A stretch of 64,000 bases of DNA from CANHBY01 sp031374415 (GCA_031374415.1 JANMGB010000119.1:62001-126000); one strand, 5' to 3'. Positions 1 through 9,006 are shown, numbered from the stretch's first letter. Translations and numbers: made by a program. The notes: a model not told the origin generated them from the sequence alone.

Positions 1-28
1 GCTGCTCTACCAACTGAGCTACACCGGC
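1..28 (-). tRNA. tRNA, 5' part only, probably tRNA-Thr
   Basis: Read on the minus strand the first 28 bases give the acceptor 5' strand GCCGGTG followed by a canonical D-arm (TAGCTCAGTTGGTAGAGC). The anticodon and 3' half lie outside the window. The opening GCCGGTG and the GAGCAGC after the D-loop resemble bacterial tRNA-Thr (CGT type, like E. coli thrW), but without the anticodon the amino acid is an inference. Confidence 0.85.
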
Positions 29-38
29 GAAGCTTGCG

Positions 39-44
39 ATTATA
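39..44 (-). promoter_or_regulatory. -10 box of the tRNA gene
   Basis: A perfect TATAAT on the minus strand ends 10 bases before the tRNA 5' end, which would give a leader of only a few bases. No good -35 hexamer is visible 16-18 bases upstream (candidates such as CCGTCG match poorly). The CGCAAGC stretch after the -10 is GC-rich, as in stringently controlled stable-RNA promoters. Confidence 0.55.
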
Positions 45-123
45 GGCGTGCGCGGTACGCACGACGGCATAGGGTGTGAACTTTTTGGTGTGGGTTTCTC
101 GTCTGCATCGGTGAAGTCACGCG

Positions 124-2754
124 TCACGCCGCCAGCGCGTCCAGCAGCTCGGTTTCGATTTGCAGTTGCACTCTGTTTTTCTGCAGCGCCGTGCCGTCGA
201 TCAGGAAGGTGTCTTCGACGCGTTCGCCCAAGGTGGTGATTTTGGCCAGTTGCAGGTTGATGTGGTGGCGCGCCAGCACTCGGGCAATCGCATACAACAG
301 GCCGGAGCGGTCGCTGGCTGTCACAGTGAGCACCCAGCGTTGACCGCGGTCGTCCGGTTGCAGGGTCACCCGGGGGGTGACCGGAAATGAGCGTACTCGC
401 CTTGAGATGCGGCTGCGGCGTGGTTCGGGCAGGGGCGCGTCGCTTTGCAGCATGAGTGTGAGTTGGGTCTCCACCAGCGAGATCAGGTCGCGATGTTGTT
501 GCTCGGGTTGGTGGCTGAGGACTTGGAAGGTGTCGAGCGCGTAGCCTGCTCGCGTGGTGTGCACCTTGGCGTCTAGGATGTCAAAGTTCGCAGAGTCAAA
601 GTAGCCGCAAATTCTTGCAAACAGGTCTGCCCTGTCGGGTGAGTAGACCAAGACTTGCAGGCCTTCCCCCAGGGGCGATGAGCGAGCGTTGACGACGGGC
701 GTGTGTCCTTGCAAACGGCTTGCGAGTGAGCGGGCGTGCCAAGCGATGCTGTTGGCATCGTGGCGCGCAAAGTAGCTCACGTCGAGTGTGTCCCAGAGGG
801 GCTGCTCGATGTCTTGCGGGAATGACAGCAGGTTGAGTGCCTGTCGGGCTTCCAGTTTGCGCGCTTCGATGTCGGCTGCACGGTTGGGCTGGGCGCCGCC
901 CAGCGCTCTGAGGGCCAGCCGGTAGAGGTCTTCGAGGAGCTGCGCTTTCCAGGCGTTCCAGACCTTGGGACTGGTGCCACGGATGTCGGCCACCGTGAGC
1001 AGGTAGAGGGCTGTCAAGCGGTATTCGGTGCGCACGATCTTTACAAAACGGTCGATGACTTCGGGGTCGGACAGGTCGGCCTTTTGGGCCGTATGGGACA
1101 GGGTCAGGTGGTGTGCGACTAAAAATTCGATGAGCTCGCCATCGGTGCGGGGGATGTGGTGCTCGCGGCAAAAACGCCTGACTTCTTGGGCACCGAGCAC
1201 AGAGTGATCACCCCCCCGGCCCTTGGCCACGTCATGAAACAGTGCCGCCACATAGAGCACATAGGGCTTGTCCCATTGCGATGCCAGTTGCGAGCAAAAG
1301 GGGTACTCGTGGGCGTGTTCGGGCACGAAGAAGCGCCGCACATTGCGCAGCACCATCAAGATGTGTTGGTCGACCGTGTAGACGTGAAACAGGTCGTGCT
1401 GCATTTGGCCCACGATGCGCCGAAACACCCATAGCGTTCGCCCCAGGACCGATGTGGCGTTCATCATGCGCAAGGCGTGGGTTTGGCCGCGAGGGGCGTT
1501 CAAGATTTTCATGAACGTGGCACGGTTGACCGGGTCACGGCGAAAGTCGCGGTCCATCAGGTCGCGTGCGTTGTACAAGGCCCGCAGGGTGCGGGCCGAC
1601 AGGCCATCCAGTCCGGGCTGGGTTTGGTACAGCCAGAAGGTGTTCAGGATGGCATGCGGGTCGCGTTGGTACAGGTCATCGCTGGCCACCTCCAGCATGC
1701 CGCCGCGGTCGAGAAACTGCCTGTTGATGCGGCGCATGGGCGCGTCTTGCAAGCCGTTGATGCGCTCCTCCATGTTGAGCATGAGGATTTGGTTGAGTTG
1801 TGAGACGGCCTTGGCGGCCCAGTAGTAGCGGCGCATCAGTGTTTCAGAGGCGCGCTGGCCTGCGGTGCCGTGGTAGCTAAAGGTGTGTGCCACGGCGGTT
1901 TGCAAGTCAAAGACCAGGCGGTCCTCGCGTCGCCCGGCCACCGTGTGCAGCCTTGCACGGATCAGTTTGAGCAAGCCTTCGTTGCGTTGCAGTTGCTTGG
2001 CCTCGAAGGGGGTGATCAGGCCTTTGGTGGCCAGCTCGGCCCAGGTCTTGCCAAAGCCTGCCGCGCGCGCCACCCACATCACGACCTGCAGGTCGCGCAA
2101 GCCGCCTGGGCTTTCTTTGCAGTTGGGCTCCAGGGCGTAGGGGGTCTCGTCATATTTTTGATGCCGCTGGCGCATCTCGACTGTTTTGGCACGGAAAAAG
2201 GCTTTGGCGTCCATGGCCTGGGCATGGGCCACGCGGAAGGCCTTGAACACGCGCCGTGACCCGCACAGGTAGCGGCACTCCAGCATGGCAGTCTGCACGG
2301 TGACGTCGCGTTGGCCTTCTTCCATGCACTGCGCAATGGTGCGCACGCTGGAGCCGATCTCGATGCCGGTGTCCCAGCAGGCGGTGATAAAGCGCTCAAT
2401 GGCCGTGCTGAGCTCTGAGGGCAGATCTGTCGTATCTGTCGGCTCAGTCGAGGGCCGCAGCAAGACCAGGACATCGACATCCGAGTACGGGAAGAGCTCG
2501 CCCCGGCCGTAGCCGCCAACGGCCACCAAGGTGGCGACTTCGCTCAGCGCGCATTGCGCCCACAGCGCGATTAAAGTTTGGTCGATCAGCTTGGTCAAGG
2601 CCCGGGTGACACGGCTGGCGGCCGCCTGGGTCGGGCGCGCGGTCAGGAAGGCGTCTAGCAGGGACGCCTTGGTGTCACGCAGTGACTGACGCAGCCCAGA
2701 TGTCAGGGCGATGGGTGGGTCGGTGGCTTGCAGCGTGGTGCTGACGGTGCTCAT
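124..2754 (-). CDS. glnD: Bifunctional [protein-PII] uridylyltransferase / uridylyl-removing enzyme GlnD
   Basis: GlnD senses glutamine and adds or removes UMP on PII proteins (GlnB/GlnK), controlling nitrogen assimilation. The 876-residue product has the family's full architecture: the nucleotidyltransferase motif GGYGRGELFPYSDVD at residues 80-94, a central HD hydrolase domain (FHDVAKGRGGDHS), and two C-terminal ACT domains starting near LQVLVYSPDRADLF and RWVLTVTASDRSGLL. Length is normal. The ATG at 2754 is preceded by only 13 bases before a repeat element begins, so the leader and any local promoter of glnD would lie in or across that element; map is upstream in the same direction. No strong Shine-Dalgarno is visible. 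Confidence 0.97.
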   Translation of the reverse strand: MSTVSTTLQATDPPIALTSGLRQSLRDTKASLLDAFLTARPTQAAASRVTRALTKLIDQTLIALWAQCALSEVATLVAVGGYGRGELFPYSDVDVLVLLRPSTEPTDTTDLPSELSTAIERFITACWDTGIEIGSSVRTIAQCMEEGQRDVTVQTAMLECRYLCGSRRVFKAFRVAHAQAMDAKAFFRAKTVEMRQRHQKYDETPYALEPNCKESPGGLRDLQVVMWVARAAGFGKTWAELATKGLITPFEAKQLQRNEGLLKLIRARLHTVAGRREDRLVFDLQTAVAHTFSYHGTAGQRASETLMRRYYWAAKAVSQLNQILMLNMEERINGLQDAPMRRINRQFLDRGGMLEVASDDLYQRDPHAILNTFWLYQTQPGLDGLSARTLRALYNARDLMDRDFRRDPVNRATFMKILNAPRGQTHALRMMNATSVLGRTLWVFRRIVGQMQHDLFHVYTVDQHILMVLRNVRRFFVPEHAHEYPFCSQLASQWDKPYVLYVAALFHDVAKGRGGDHSVLGAQEVRRFCREHHIPRTDGELIEFLVAHHLTLSHTAQKADLSDPEVIDRFVKIVRTEYRLTALYLLTVADIRGTSPKVWNAWKAQLLEDLYRLALRALGGAQPNRAADIEARKLEARQALNLLSFPQDIEQPLWDTLDVSYFARHDANSIAWHARSLASRLQGHTPVVNARSSPLGEGLQVLVYSPDRADLFARICGYFDSANFDILDAKVHTTRAGYALDTFQVLSHQPEQQHRDLISLVETQLTLMLQSDAPLPEPRRSRISRRVRSFPVTPRVTLQPDDRGQRWVLTVTASDRSGLLYAIARVLARHHINLQLAKITTLGERVEDTFLIDGTALQKNRVQLQIETELLDALAA

Positions 2755-2767
2755 TCGGGCGTGGGGT

Positions 2768-3090
2768 TAGTACCCCGTTTCATTGGATTTGAAAGGTTGA
2801 TTTTCCCAAAGCGAACGCGTGGCGCATTGGCAGGCTGGGCTTGTAGGAGTGTCGTGCACGGGGATGTTGCTCCTGAGGCACGCTCCTGGATCCCCGCCTG
2901 CGCGGGGATGACGGGCGCGGGCGGGGATGATGGGCGCGGGCGGGGATGATGGGCGCAGGCGGAGATATTGGGCACAGGCTTTGGCATCTTCCCATGTCAT
3001 TCCCGCGCAGGCGGGAATCCAGCAGCCTGTGTACTTCGCCATGGCCCTCGCAACAATTCAACCTTTCAAATCCACTGAGACGGGGTACTA
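2768..3090. mobile_element. MITE-like element, copy 1 (33-bp terminal inverted repeats)
   Basis: This 323-base block fills the glnD-map gap. Its ends are inverted repeats of 33 bases (2768-2800 and 3058-3090) with two mismatches, beginning TAGTACCCCGT and carrying GGATTTGAAAGGTTGA. Inside are two perfect hairpins, 2890-2909 (ATCCCCGC-CTGC-GCGGGGAT) and 2999-3018 (ATTCCCGC-GCAG-GCGGGAAT), arranged as inverted copies of each other around a 19-bp tandem array. No transposase is encoded, so it would be non-autonomous. Two relatives lie at 19471-19713 and 40696-41017. The right terminus supplies the map stop codon. GC-rich hairpins of this type also occur as REP/dRS3-like repeats in proteobacteria, so a REP-type origin is an alternative. 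Confidence 0.8.
2904..2979. repeat. Four tandem 19-bp units inside element copy 1
   Basis: Four back-to-back 19-base units (2904-2922, 2923-2941, 2942-2960, 2961-2979) follow the pattern GGGGATGATGGGCGCGGGC. The first three differ at few positions and the fourth is more diverged. The unit starts with the right arm of the preceding hairpin, which suggests growth by slippage from it. Copies 2 and 3 of the element carry shorter or differently diverged arrays of the same unit. Confidence 0.8.
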
Positions 3091-3894
3091 GACGGCAGTC
3101 GCAAAATCCGGAGGCGGTGGGCTGCCTGCAGAGACGGTCAGGACGTCGTAGCCGGTCTCCGTCACGGCAATGGTGTGCTCCCATTGTGCTGACAAAGAGC
3201 GGTCTTTGGTGACGATGGTCCAACCATCTCCCAGCTCGCGGATGTCGCGCTTGCCGATGTTGATCATGGGCTCGATGGTGAACACCATGCCTGGGACCAG
3301 TTCATCGAGGGTGCCAGGGCGGCCGTAGTGCAGCACCTGAGGGTCTTCATGGAATTTTTGGCCGATGCCGTGACCACAGAACTCGCGCACGATGGAAAAA
3401 CCGGCGGTCTCAGCGAAGGTCTGGATGGCGTGACCAATGTCGCCCAGCCGCGCCCCGGGGCGCACTTTGACAATGCCGCGCCACATGGCCTCGTAGGTCA
3501 ATTGGCAGATGCGTTTGGCCGCAATGGAGCCTTCGCCCACCACGTACATGCGGCTGGTGTCGCCGTGCCAACCGTCTTTGATGACGGTGACGTCGATGTT
3601 GACGATGTCGCCGTTTTTGAGCGGCTTGTCATTGGGGATGCCGTGACACACCTGGTGGTTGACCGACGTGCAGATGGATTTGGGGTAGGGCGGGTAGCCA
3701 TTGGGGGCGTAGTTCAGGGGCGCAGGGACGCCTTGCTGAACGTTCACGATGTGATCGAAGGCTAACTTGTCGAGCTGGTTGGTCGTGACGCCTGCTAGGA
3801 CATGCGCACTGAGCAGATCCAGAACTTCGGATGCCAGGCGCCCTGCAATGCGCATTTTTTCAATGTCAGCGGCGGTCTTGATGGTAATAGTCAT
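3088..3894 (-). CDS. map: Methionine aminopeptidase, type I
   Basis: It removes the N-terminal methionine from nascent proteins and uses two metal ions. The 268-residue product starts MTITIKTAADIEKMRIAGRL. It contains the expected motifs: the VCHGIPND region with the substrate-pocket His, metal-ligand Asp residues around VNIDVTVIKDGWHGDTSRM, the EFCGHGIGQKFHEDP His, and the VFTIEPMI and WEHTIAVTE Glu ligands. A longer in-frame extension to 3978 is not family-like. Its TAG stop is formed by the terminal CTA of the adjacent repeat element. It is divergent from purL and lies upstream of glnD. Confidence 0.97.
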   Translation of the reverse strand: MTITIKTAADIEKMRIAGRLASEVLDLLSAHVLAGVTTNQLDKLAFDHIVNVQQGVPAPLNYAPNGYPPYPKSICTSVNHQVCHGIPNDKPLKNGDIVNIDVTVIKDGWHGDTSRMYVVGEGSIAAKRICQLTYEAMWRGIVKVRPGARLGDIGHAIQTFAETAGFSIVREFCGHGIGQKFHEDPQVLHYGRPGTLDELVPGMVFTIEPMINIGKRDIRELGDGWTIVTKDRSLSAQWEHTIAVTETGYDVLTVSAGSPPPPDFATAV

Positions 3895-3976
3895 GCCCGC
3901 AATTATCACTCGACCGCTAAAATCCGGGATTGTCACCGTCCCAGCTCGCGGTTGCTCAGGCCAATCGCCTCTTGCC
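3895..3976. promoter_or_regulatory. Divergent map/purL promoter region
   Basis: The 82 bases separate two divergent start codons. On the plus strand TAAAAT at 3918-3923 (5 of 6 to the -10 consensus) could serve purL. On the minus strand GATAAT at 3902-3907 sits only 8 bases before the map ATG and would give a nearly leaderless map transcript. Matching -35 hexamers are poor in both directions. I see no PurR-like palindrome. Confidence 0.35.
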
Positions 3977-6900
3977 ATGCATTTGCTTCATTTTGAAGGC
4001 GGTAGCGCCTTGTCGGCGTTTCGTTCCCAGGCCCTGTTGTCGGCTTTGCAGGCCAGTGTCGCGCGGGTGACGGCGGTGCACGCACGGCATGTCCATTGGG
4101 TGGCGTCTGATCAGCCCTTGGCTGCGGGTGTGGCTGACAAGCTGGCCGCGCTGTTGCGTTATGGCGATGCCTACGCCGCGGCTGGCACTTTAGAGGGTGT
4201 GGTTGTCGTGGCACCCCGCTGGGGCACGGTGTCGCCTTGGGCCAGCAAGGCCACCGACATCGCACGCAATTGCGGCTTGCACATTCGGCGGGTTGAGCGG
4301 GTGACGGAGTATCGTTTCAGCCTCAAGTCAGGCTTGTTGGGCGGTGCCAAGCCCTTGAGCCTGACCGAGCTGCAGGCCCTGGCCTTGGTGCTGCACGACC
4401 GCATGACTGAGAGCGTGTGCTTTGAGCGTGAGCATGCAGCCCAGTTGTTTGAGGAGCGCGTGGCTTCGCCCCTCCAGCATGTGGATGTCTTGGGTCAGGG
4501 CCGAGCGGCGCTCGCGCAGGCCAACACCGAGTTTGGTCTGGCCCTGAGCACGGACGAGATCGATTACTTGCTCGATGCTTTCCGTCAGCTTCAGCGCAAC
4601 CCCACCGACGTTGAGTTGACCATGTTTGCGCAGGCCAACAGCGAGCATTGTCGGCACAAGATTTTTAATGCGCAGTTCACGATCGATGGGCAGCCCCAGG
4701 CTGAGTCGATGTTCGGCATGATTCGTCACACCGAGGCCATGTCGCCGCAGCACACGGTGGTGGCCTACAGCGACAACGCGTCGGTGATGGAGGGCGGTGC
4801 CATCGAGCGTTGGGTGGCGCTGGCGTCGGCCACCGGGGCCAGCACCTACCAGGCGCAAGCCGATGTGGCCCATGTGCTGATGAAGGTTGAGACCCACAAC
4901 CACCCCACGGCGATCTCGCCGTTCCCGGGGGCCTCAACCGGAGCGGGGGGCGAGATTCGCGATGAGGGTGCCACGGGGCGGGGCTCTAAGCCCAAAGCCG
5001 GTCTCACCGGGTTCAGCGTGTCGAATCTTTGCCTGCCGGGCATGGACGCCCCCTGGGAGCAGCCGTCAGTGGCCCCCTACGGCAAGCCGGCCCACATCGC
5101 GAGTGCCTTGCAAATCATGACTGAGGGGCCTTTGGGTGGGGCGGCCTTCAACAATGAATTCGGGCGCCCCAACTTGGGTGGGTACTTTCGCGTTTTTGAG
5201 CAAACGGTGGCGGGCGTGCGCCGCGGCTATCACAAGCCCATCATGATTGCCGGGGGCTTGGGTGTCATCGCTGCTGGGCAAACCCACAAGAAGCAGTTTG
5301 ATGCGGGGACTTTGCTGATTCAGTTGGGCGGCCCCGGAATGCGCATTGGCATGGGCGGTGGTGCGGCCAGCTCCATGGCTGCGGGGGTGAACGCGGCTGA
5401 GCTGGATTTTGATTCGGTTCAGCGTGGCAACCCTGAAATCGAGCGTCGAGCCCAAGAGGTCATCAATCAGTGTTGGGCCTTGGGCGATGGCAACCCAATT
5501 TTGGCCATCCATGATGTGGGGGCGGGTGGCTTGTCGAACGCTTTCCCTGAACTCGTGGACGGCGCTGCGCGCGGGGCTCGTTTTGATTTGCGCCAAATTC
5601 CCGTGGAAGAATCGGGCTTGACGCCCAAGGAAATGTGGTGCAACGAGAGCCAGGAGCGCTACGTCTTGGCTCTGTCGCCCGAGCAGTTGCCGCTCTTTCA
5701 AGCTTTGTGTGAGCGTGAGCGATGCCCGTTTGCGGTGGTGGGCACGGCGACGCAGGAGACGGTGCTGGTGCTGGAAGACGGCCCCGGCGGAGAGCGCCCC
5801 ATTGACATGCCGATGGCGGTGTTGCTCGGCAAGCCCCCCAAGGTGCACCGCGATGTGCAGCGCGTACAGCACCAGATGCCCGCACTGAACCTTGACGAGG
5901 TGGCCCTTGAGCGTGTGGCGGTGGATGTGCTGCGCCACCCGACAGTGGCCAGCAAGCGCTTCTTGATCACAATTGGTGACCGAAGCGTCGGCGGCTTGAG
6001 TCACCGTGACCAAATGGTGGGGCCCTGGCAGGTGCCGGTGGCCGACTGCGCCGTCACCTTGGCAGATTTCAAGGGCTTGCGCGGTGAGGCCATGAGCATG
6101 GGTGAACGCACGCCGCTGGCTGCGCTGGACGCCCCGGCGTCGGGGCGCATGGCGGTGGGTGAGGCCATCACCAATTTGCTCGCGGCCCCGATCAGCTTGT
6201 CGCGTGTCAAGCTGAGTTGCAACTGGATGGCCGCTTGTGGCGAGCCGGGCGAAGACGCCGCGCTATACGACACGGTGCAAGCCGTGGCCATGGATCTGTG
6301 CCCTGCACTGGGCATCGGCGTGCCGGTGGGCAAGGACAGTTTGTCGATGCGCACGCGCTGGGAAGACCAAGGCGTGACCAAGCAAGTGACGGCGCCTGTG
6401 TCGCTCGTGGTGTCGGCGTTTGCCACGCTCGACGATGTGGTCTCGACCCTGACACCCGAACTCCAGCGTCAGGCACCCACGGGTGAGCCCGGCTTGTGGG
6501 ACACCACCTTGGTGCTGATTGACTTGGGTCAGGGGAAACGTCGTTTGGGGGGCTCGGTGCTATCGCAGCTGGTGAACCAATTCGGCGACTGTGTGCCCGA
6601 CTTGGATGACCCTGCTTTGCTGCGTTCACTGGTGACCGCCGTCAACGAGTTGCGTGGCGCGGGGCATGTGCTGGCTTACCATGACCGCAGCGACGGAGGC
6701 GTGTGGGCCAGTGTGTGCGAGATGGCCTTTGCGGGCCATGTCGGGGTGAGCTTGAATGTGGACATGCTCATCACGGAAGGTGATGGCGTCAGTGACAGCC
6801 GCATGGATTATGGGGACTCTAAAAACTGGGCGGCTCAGGTGGGTGCGCGCCGGGCTGAGTTGACCCTGCAGGCTTTGTTCAATGAGGAGTTGGGCGTCGT

Positions 6901-8002
6901 GATTCAGGTGCCCACTGCCGTGCGCAACGAGGTCATGCAGGTGTTGCGCCAGCATGGCCTGAGCAAGCACAGTCACTTCATTGGTAAGCCCAACGAGCGC
7001 CAGGTGGTGGAAGTGTGGCGTGACACCAAAATGATATTTTCAGCGCCTTTGCGCGATTTGCATCAAGCTTGGGACGAGGTCAGTTGGCGGATTGCGCGCT
7101 TGCGCGACAATCCTGCCTGTGCGGATGCCGAGCACGACGCTGTCAGTCGCACGGACGACCCGGGTTTGCACGTGCAGCTGTCTCCGACATGGCCTGCCGT
7201 ACCCGTGCCGCAAGCCCCTGCTGTGCACGTGAGTCGGCCGCAGGTGGCGGTTTTGCGTGAGCAGGGCGTCAACAGCCATGTGGAGATGGCCTATGCCATG
7301 GGCTTGGCGGGCTTTGAGTGCGTGGATGTGCACATGAGCGATTTGCAATCAGGGCGTGTCTCCCTGAAGAACTTCCGCGGCGTGGTCGCTTGTGGCGGGT
7401 TCAGCTATGGTGACACCCTGGGGGCGGGTGAGGGGTGGGCCCGCTCGATTTTGTTCAACAGCGCACTGTCTGAGGGCTTTGCCGAGTTTTTTCGGCAGCC
7501 TGATCGCTTTGCCTTGGGTGTGTGCAATGGCTGCCAGATGTTGGCGGCATTGAGTCCGATCATTCCGGGTGCCCAGGCTTGGCCCAAATTCACGCGCAAC
7601 AAGAGCGAGCAGTTTGAGGCCCGCTTGAGCCTGGTCGAGGTGCTGGACAGCCCATCGCTGTTTTTCAAAGGCATGGCCGGGAGTCGTTTGCCCATTGTCG
7701 TGTCGCATGGGGAAGGATTTGCTGATTTTTCTCAACGGGGCCGGGCACAAGACGTGCTTGAAGCGATGCGGTTTGTGGATCACCACGGTCAAGCCACTCA
7801 GGACTACCCGTTCAATCCCAACGGAAGCCCAGGTGGCTTGACTGCTGTCACCACGGCAGATGGCCGAATCACGGCCATGATGCCGCACCCGGAGCGGGTG
7901 TTTCGCCAGGCTCAAATGAGCTGGACGCCGGGCGACAAGCGCCTGTCCAGTCCTTGGCTGAGCATGTTCCACAACGCCTATCGCTGGGTTCGGGGCGCTT
8001 AA
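3977..8002 (+). CDS. purL: Phosphoribosylformylglycinamidine synthase (large single-chain PurL)
   Basis: It catalyses the ATP- and glutamine-dependent conversion of FGAR to FGAM, step 4 of de novo purine synthesis. The 1341-residue chain is the proteobacterial single-polypeptide form: an N-terminal PurS-like part, duplicated AIR-synthase-type domains (VETHNHPTAISPFPGASTGAGGEIRD; MTEGPLGGAAFNNEFGRP), and a C-terminal class-I glutaminase. In the glutaminase, nucleophile Cys about 1183 lies in GVCNGCQM and the His/Glu pair in MMPHPERVF. ATG at 3977 gives a family-like start (MHLLHFEGGSALSAFR); the open frame runs further upstream into the map region but that part is not conserved. The next gene follows after 20 bases. 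Confidence 0.97.
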   Translation: MHLLHFEGGSALSAFRSQALLSALQASVARVTAVHARHVHWVASDQPLAAGVADKLAALLRYGDAYAAAGTLEGVVVVAPRWGTVSPWASKATDIARNCGLHIRRVERVTEYRFSLKSGLLGGAKPLSLTELQALALVLHDRMTESVCFEREHAAQLFEERVASPLQHVDVLGQGRAALAQANTEFGLALSTDEIDYLLDAFRQLQRNPTDVELTMFAQANSEHCRHKIFNAQFTIDGQPQAESMFGMIRHTEAMSPQHTVVAYSDNASVMEGGAIERWVALASATGASTYQAQADVAHVLMKVETHNHPTAISPFPGASTGAGGEIRDEGATGRGSKPKAGLTGFSVSNLCLPGMDAPWEQPSVAPYGKPAHIASALQIMTEGPLGGAAFNNEFGRPNLGGYFRVFEQTVAGVRRGYHKPIMIAGGLGVIAAGQTHKKQFDAGTLLIQLGGPGMRIGMGGGAASSMAAGVNAAELDFDSVQRGNPEIERRAQEVINQCWALGDGNPILAIHDVGAGGLSNAFPELVDGAARGARFDLRQIPVEESGLTPKEMWCNESQERYVLALSPEQLPLFQALCERERCPFAVVGTATQETVLVLEDGPGGERPIDMPMAVLLGKPPKVHRDVQRVQHQMPALNLDEVALERVAVDVLRHPTVASKRFLITIGDRSVGGLSHRDQMVGPWQVPVADCAVTLADFKGLRGEAMSMGERTPLAALDAPASGRMAVGEAITNLLAAPISLSRVKLSCNWMAACGEPGEDAALYDTVQAVAMDLCPALGIGVPVGKDSLSMRTRWEDQGVTKQVTAPVSLVVSAFATLDDVVSTLTPELQRQAPTGEPGLWDTTLVLIDLGQGKRRLGGSVLSQLVNQFGDCVPDLDDPALLRSLVTAVNELRGAGHVLAYHDRSDGGVWASVCEMAFAGHVGVSLNVDMLITEGDGVSDSRMDYGDSKNWAAQVGARRAELTLQALFNEELGVVIQVPTAVRNEVMQVLRQHGLSKHSHFIGKPNERQVVEVWRDTKMIFSAPLRDLHQAWDEVSWRIARLRDNPACADAEHDAVSRTDDPGLHVQLSPTWPAVPVPQAPAVHVSRPQVAVLREQGVNSHVEMAYAMGLAGFECVDVHMSDLQSGRVSLKNFRGVVACGGFSYGDTLGAGEGWARSILFNSALSEGFAEFFRQPDRFALGVCNGCQMLAALSPIIPGAQAWPKFTRNKSEQFEARLSLVEVLDSPSLFFKGMAGSRLPIVVSHGEGFADFSQRGRAQDVLEAMRFVDHHGQATQDYPFNPNGSPGGLTAVTTADGRITAMMPHPERVFRQAQMSWTPGDKRLSSPWLSMFHNAYRWVRGA

Positions 8003-8022
8003 CTCTCTAGGCTGTATTTGCC

Positions 8023-8556
8023 ATGTTTGACACACTTCGATCGGATATGCGTGCCCAAGAGGGAACCTGGACGTCTCCCAGTTGTTGGGTATTGGCGGTC
8101 TATCGTTTTGGCCGTTGGCGCTATGGCGTTCGCCCCGCGATTGTGCGAAAGATCTTTTCGCTGATCTACAAAATTTTGCACCGCGTGGTGCAGGTTCTCA
8201 GTGGCATGGAGTTGCCCTGCGAGGCCGTGATTGGCCGAGGCTTTGTGATCGACCATTCATTCGGCATTGTCATCAGTGGCGATGCGCGCTTTGGTGACCA
8301 CTGCCGCATTCGGGCCGGGGCGGTGGTCGGTTTGAACCGGGTGGACCGGCCGGGGTCACCCACCATTGGCAACCATGTGGACATTGGCGCGGGTGCCAAG
8401 CTGCTGGGGCCCATCACGATTGGTGACAACGTGCTCATAGGTGCCAATGCGGTGGTGCTGTGTGACGTGCCCGCCAATTGCATTGCGGTGGGCGTGCCGG
8501 CGGTAATCAAGCCACGCAAACAGTCCTTGAGTGAAAAGCCGCCCACTTTGGGCTGA
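8023..8556 (+). CDS. Serine acetyltransferase-like left-handed beta-helix protein
   Basis: The 177-residue product belongs to the hexapeptide acyltransferases and resembles short serine O-acetyltransferases (CysE/EpsC type): an alpha-helical N-terminus (MFDTLRSDMRAQEG) followed by hexapeptide turns (VIGRGFVIDHSFGIVISGDARFGD, PTIGNHVDIGAGAKLLGPITIGDNVLIGANAVV). The Asp-His pair expected at the active site is in VIDHSFG. If a true SAT it would make O-acetylserine for cysteine synthesis; an acetyltransferase acting on a sugar or another small molecule is the alternative. It sits 20 bases after purL in the same direction and is probably cotranscribed. Confidence 0.75.
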   Translation: MFDTLRSDMRAQEGTWTSPSCWVLAVYRFGRWRYGVRPAIVRKIFSLIYKILHRVVQVLSGMELPCEAVIGRGFVIDHSFGIVISGDARFGDHCRIRAGAVVGLNRVDRPGSPTIGNHVDIGAGAKLLGPITIGDNVLIGANAVVLCDVPANCIAVGVPAVIKPRKQSLSEKPPTLG

Positions 8557-8640
8557 AGGCGTGGTCTGTGAAATGGCCTGGCAGTCGCCCCCAAGGGGTT
8601 GGCGGACAGGTGGGCCTGTCAGAGCCGAGCGTCAGGCTGC

Positions 8641-9006
8641 TTAGGGGGGTGTTGGCGCACTGGCGCCCCCAGCACCACCCGGCCCGGTGACTTTTTCGAC
8701 GTTGCGCTGAACGGCGTTGCCCGCCCTCTGGGCGCCGTGGCCGACGACGTTGCCCGCTTTGTGGATGCCGCGCTCGGTCGCTGTACGTGCCCTGCGAACG
8801 CCGCGCTCTGCTGCGGCGACCGCCCGCGTGCCAGTGCGTTGAATGTGGCCGCCGGCCTTTTGGATGGGGGACGGTGTGCTTGCTGCGGGCGCAGCGCCAG
8901 AGGCGGCTGGGACGGCGCCGCTGTCCGGGCCGTCTGCGGCGCTGGCGGGCAGTGCCTGCATTGTCAGCAGGACGCTTAACGTTGTCGTGATGAGAGTGAG
9001 TTTCAT
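8641..9006 (-). CDS. Small secreted Ala/Arg-rich protein of unknown function
   Basis: I do not recognise this 121-residue protein. It has a clear signal peptide (MKLTLITTTLSVLLTMQALPASA, cleavage about residue 23), an Ala/Pro/Ser-rich linker, a central basic stretch (about 50-105) with irregular RG/AGN-containing repeats such as TERGIHKAGNVVGHGAQRAG, and a Gly/Pro-rich tail. It contains no cysteine, so it is not a lipoprotein. Its ATG overlaps the bpt stop codon by 4 bases (ATGA), implying translational coupling to a cytoplasmic N-end-rule enzyme. It is the last gene of the mltB-aat-bpt run. Confidence 0.75.
   Translation of the reverse strand: MKLTLITTTLSVLLTMQALPASAADGPDSGAVPAASGAAPAASTPSPIQKAGGHIQRTGTRAVAAAERGVRRARTATERGIHKAGNVVGHGAQRAGNAVQRNVEKVTGPGGAGGASAPTPP

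Noticed and set aside
2904..2979. Tandem 19-bp units resembling a short repeat array, considered as CRISPR
   Set aside because: Units are contiguous with no spacers, diverge progressively and lie inside an inverted-repeat element; no cas genes in the window.
2767..3091. Small open frames inside the repeat elements, considered as a transposase
   Set aside because: They are short, differ between copies and contain hairpin-derived low-complexity sequence; nothing resembles a DDE or HUH transposase.
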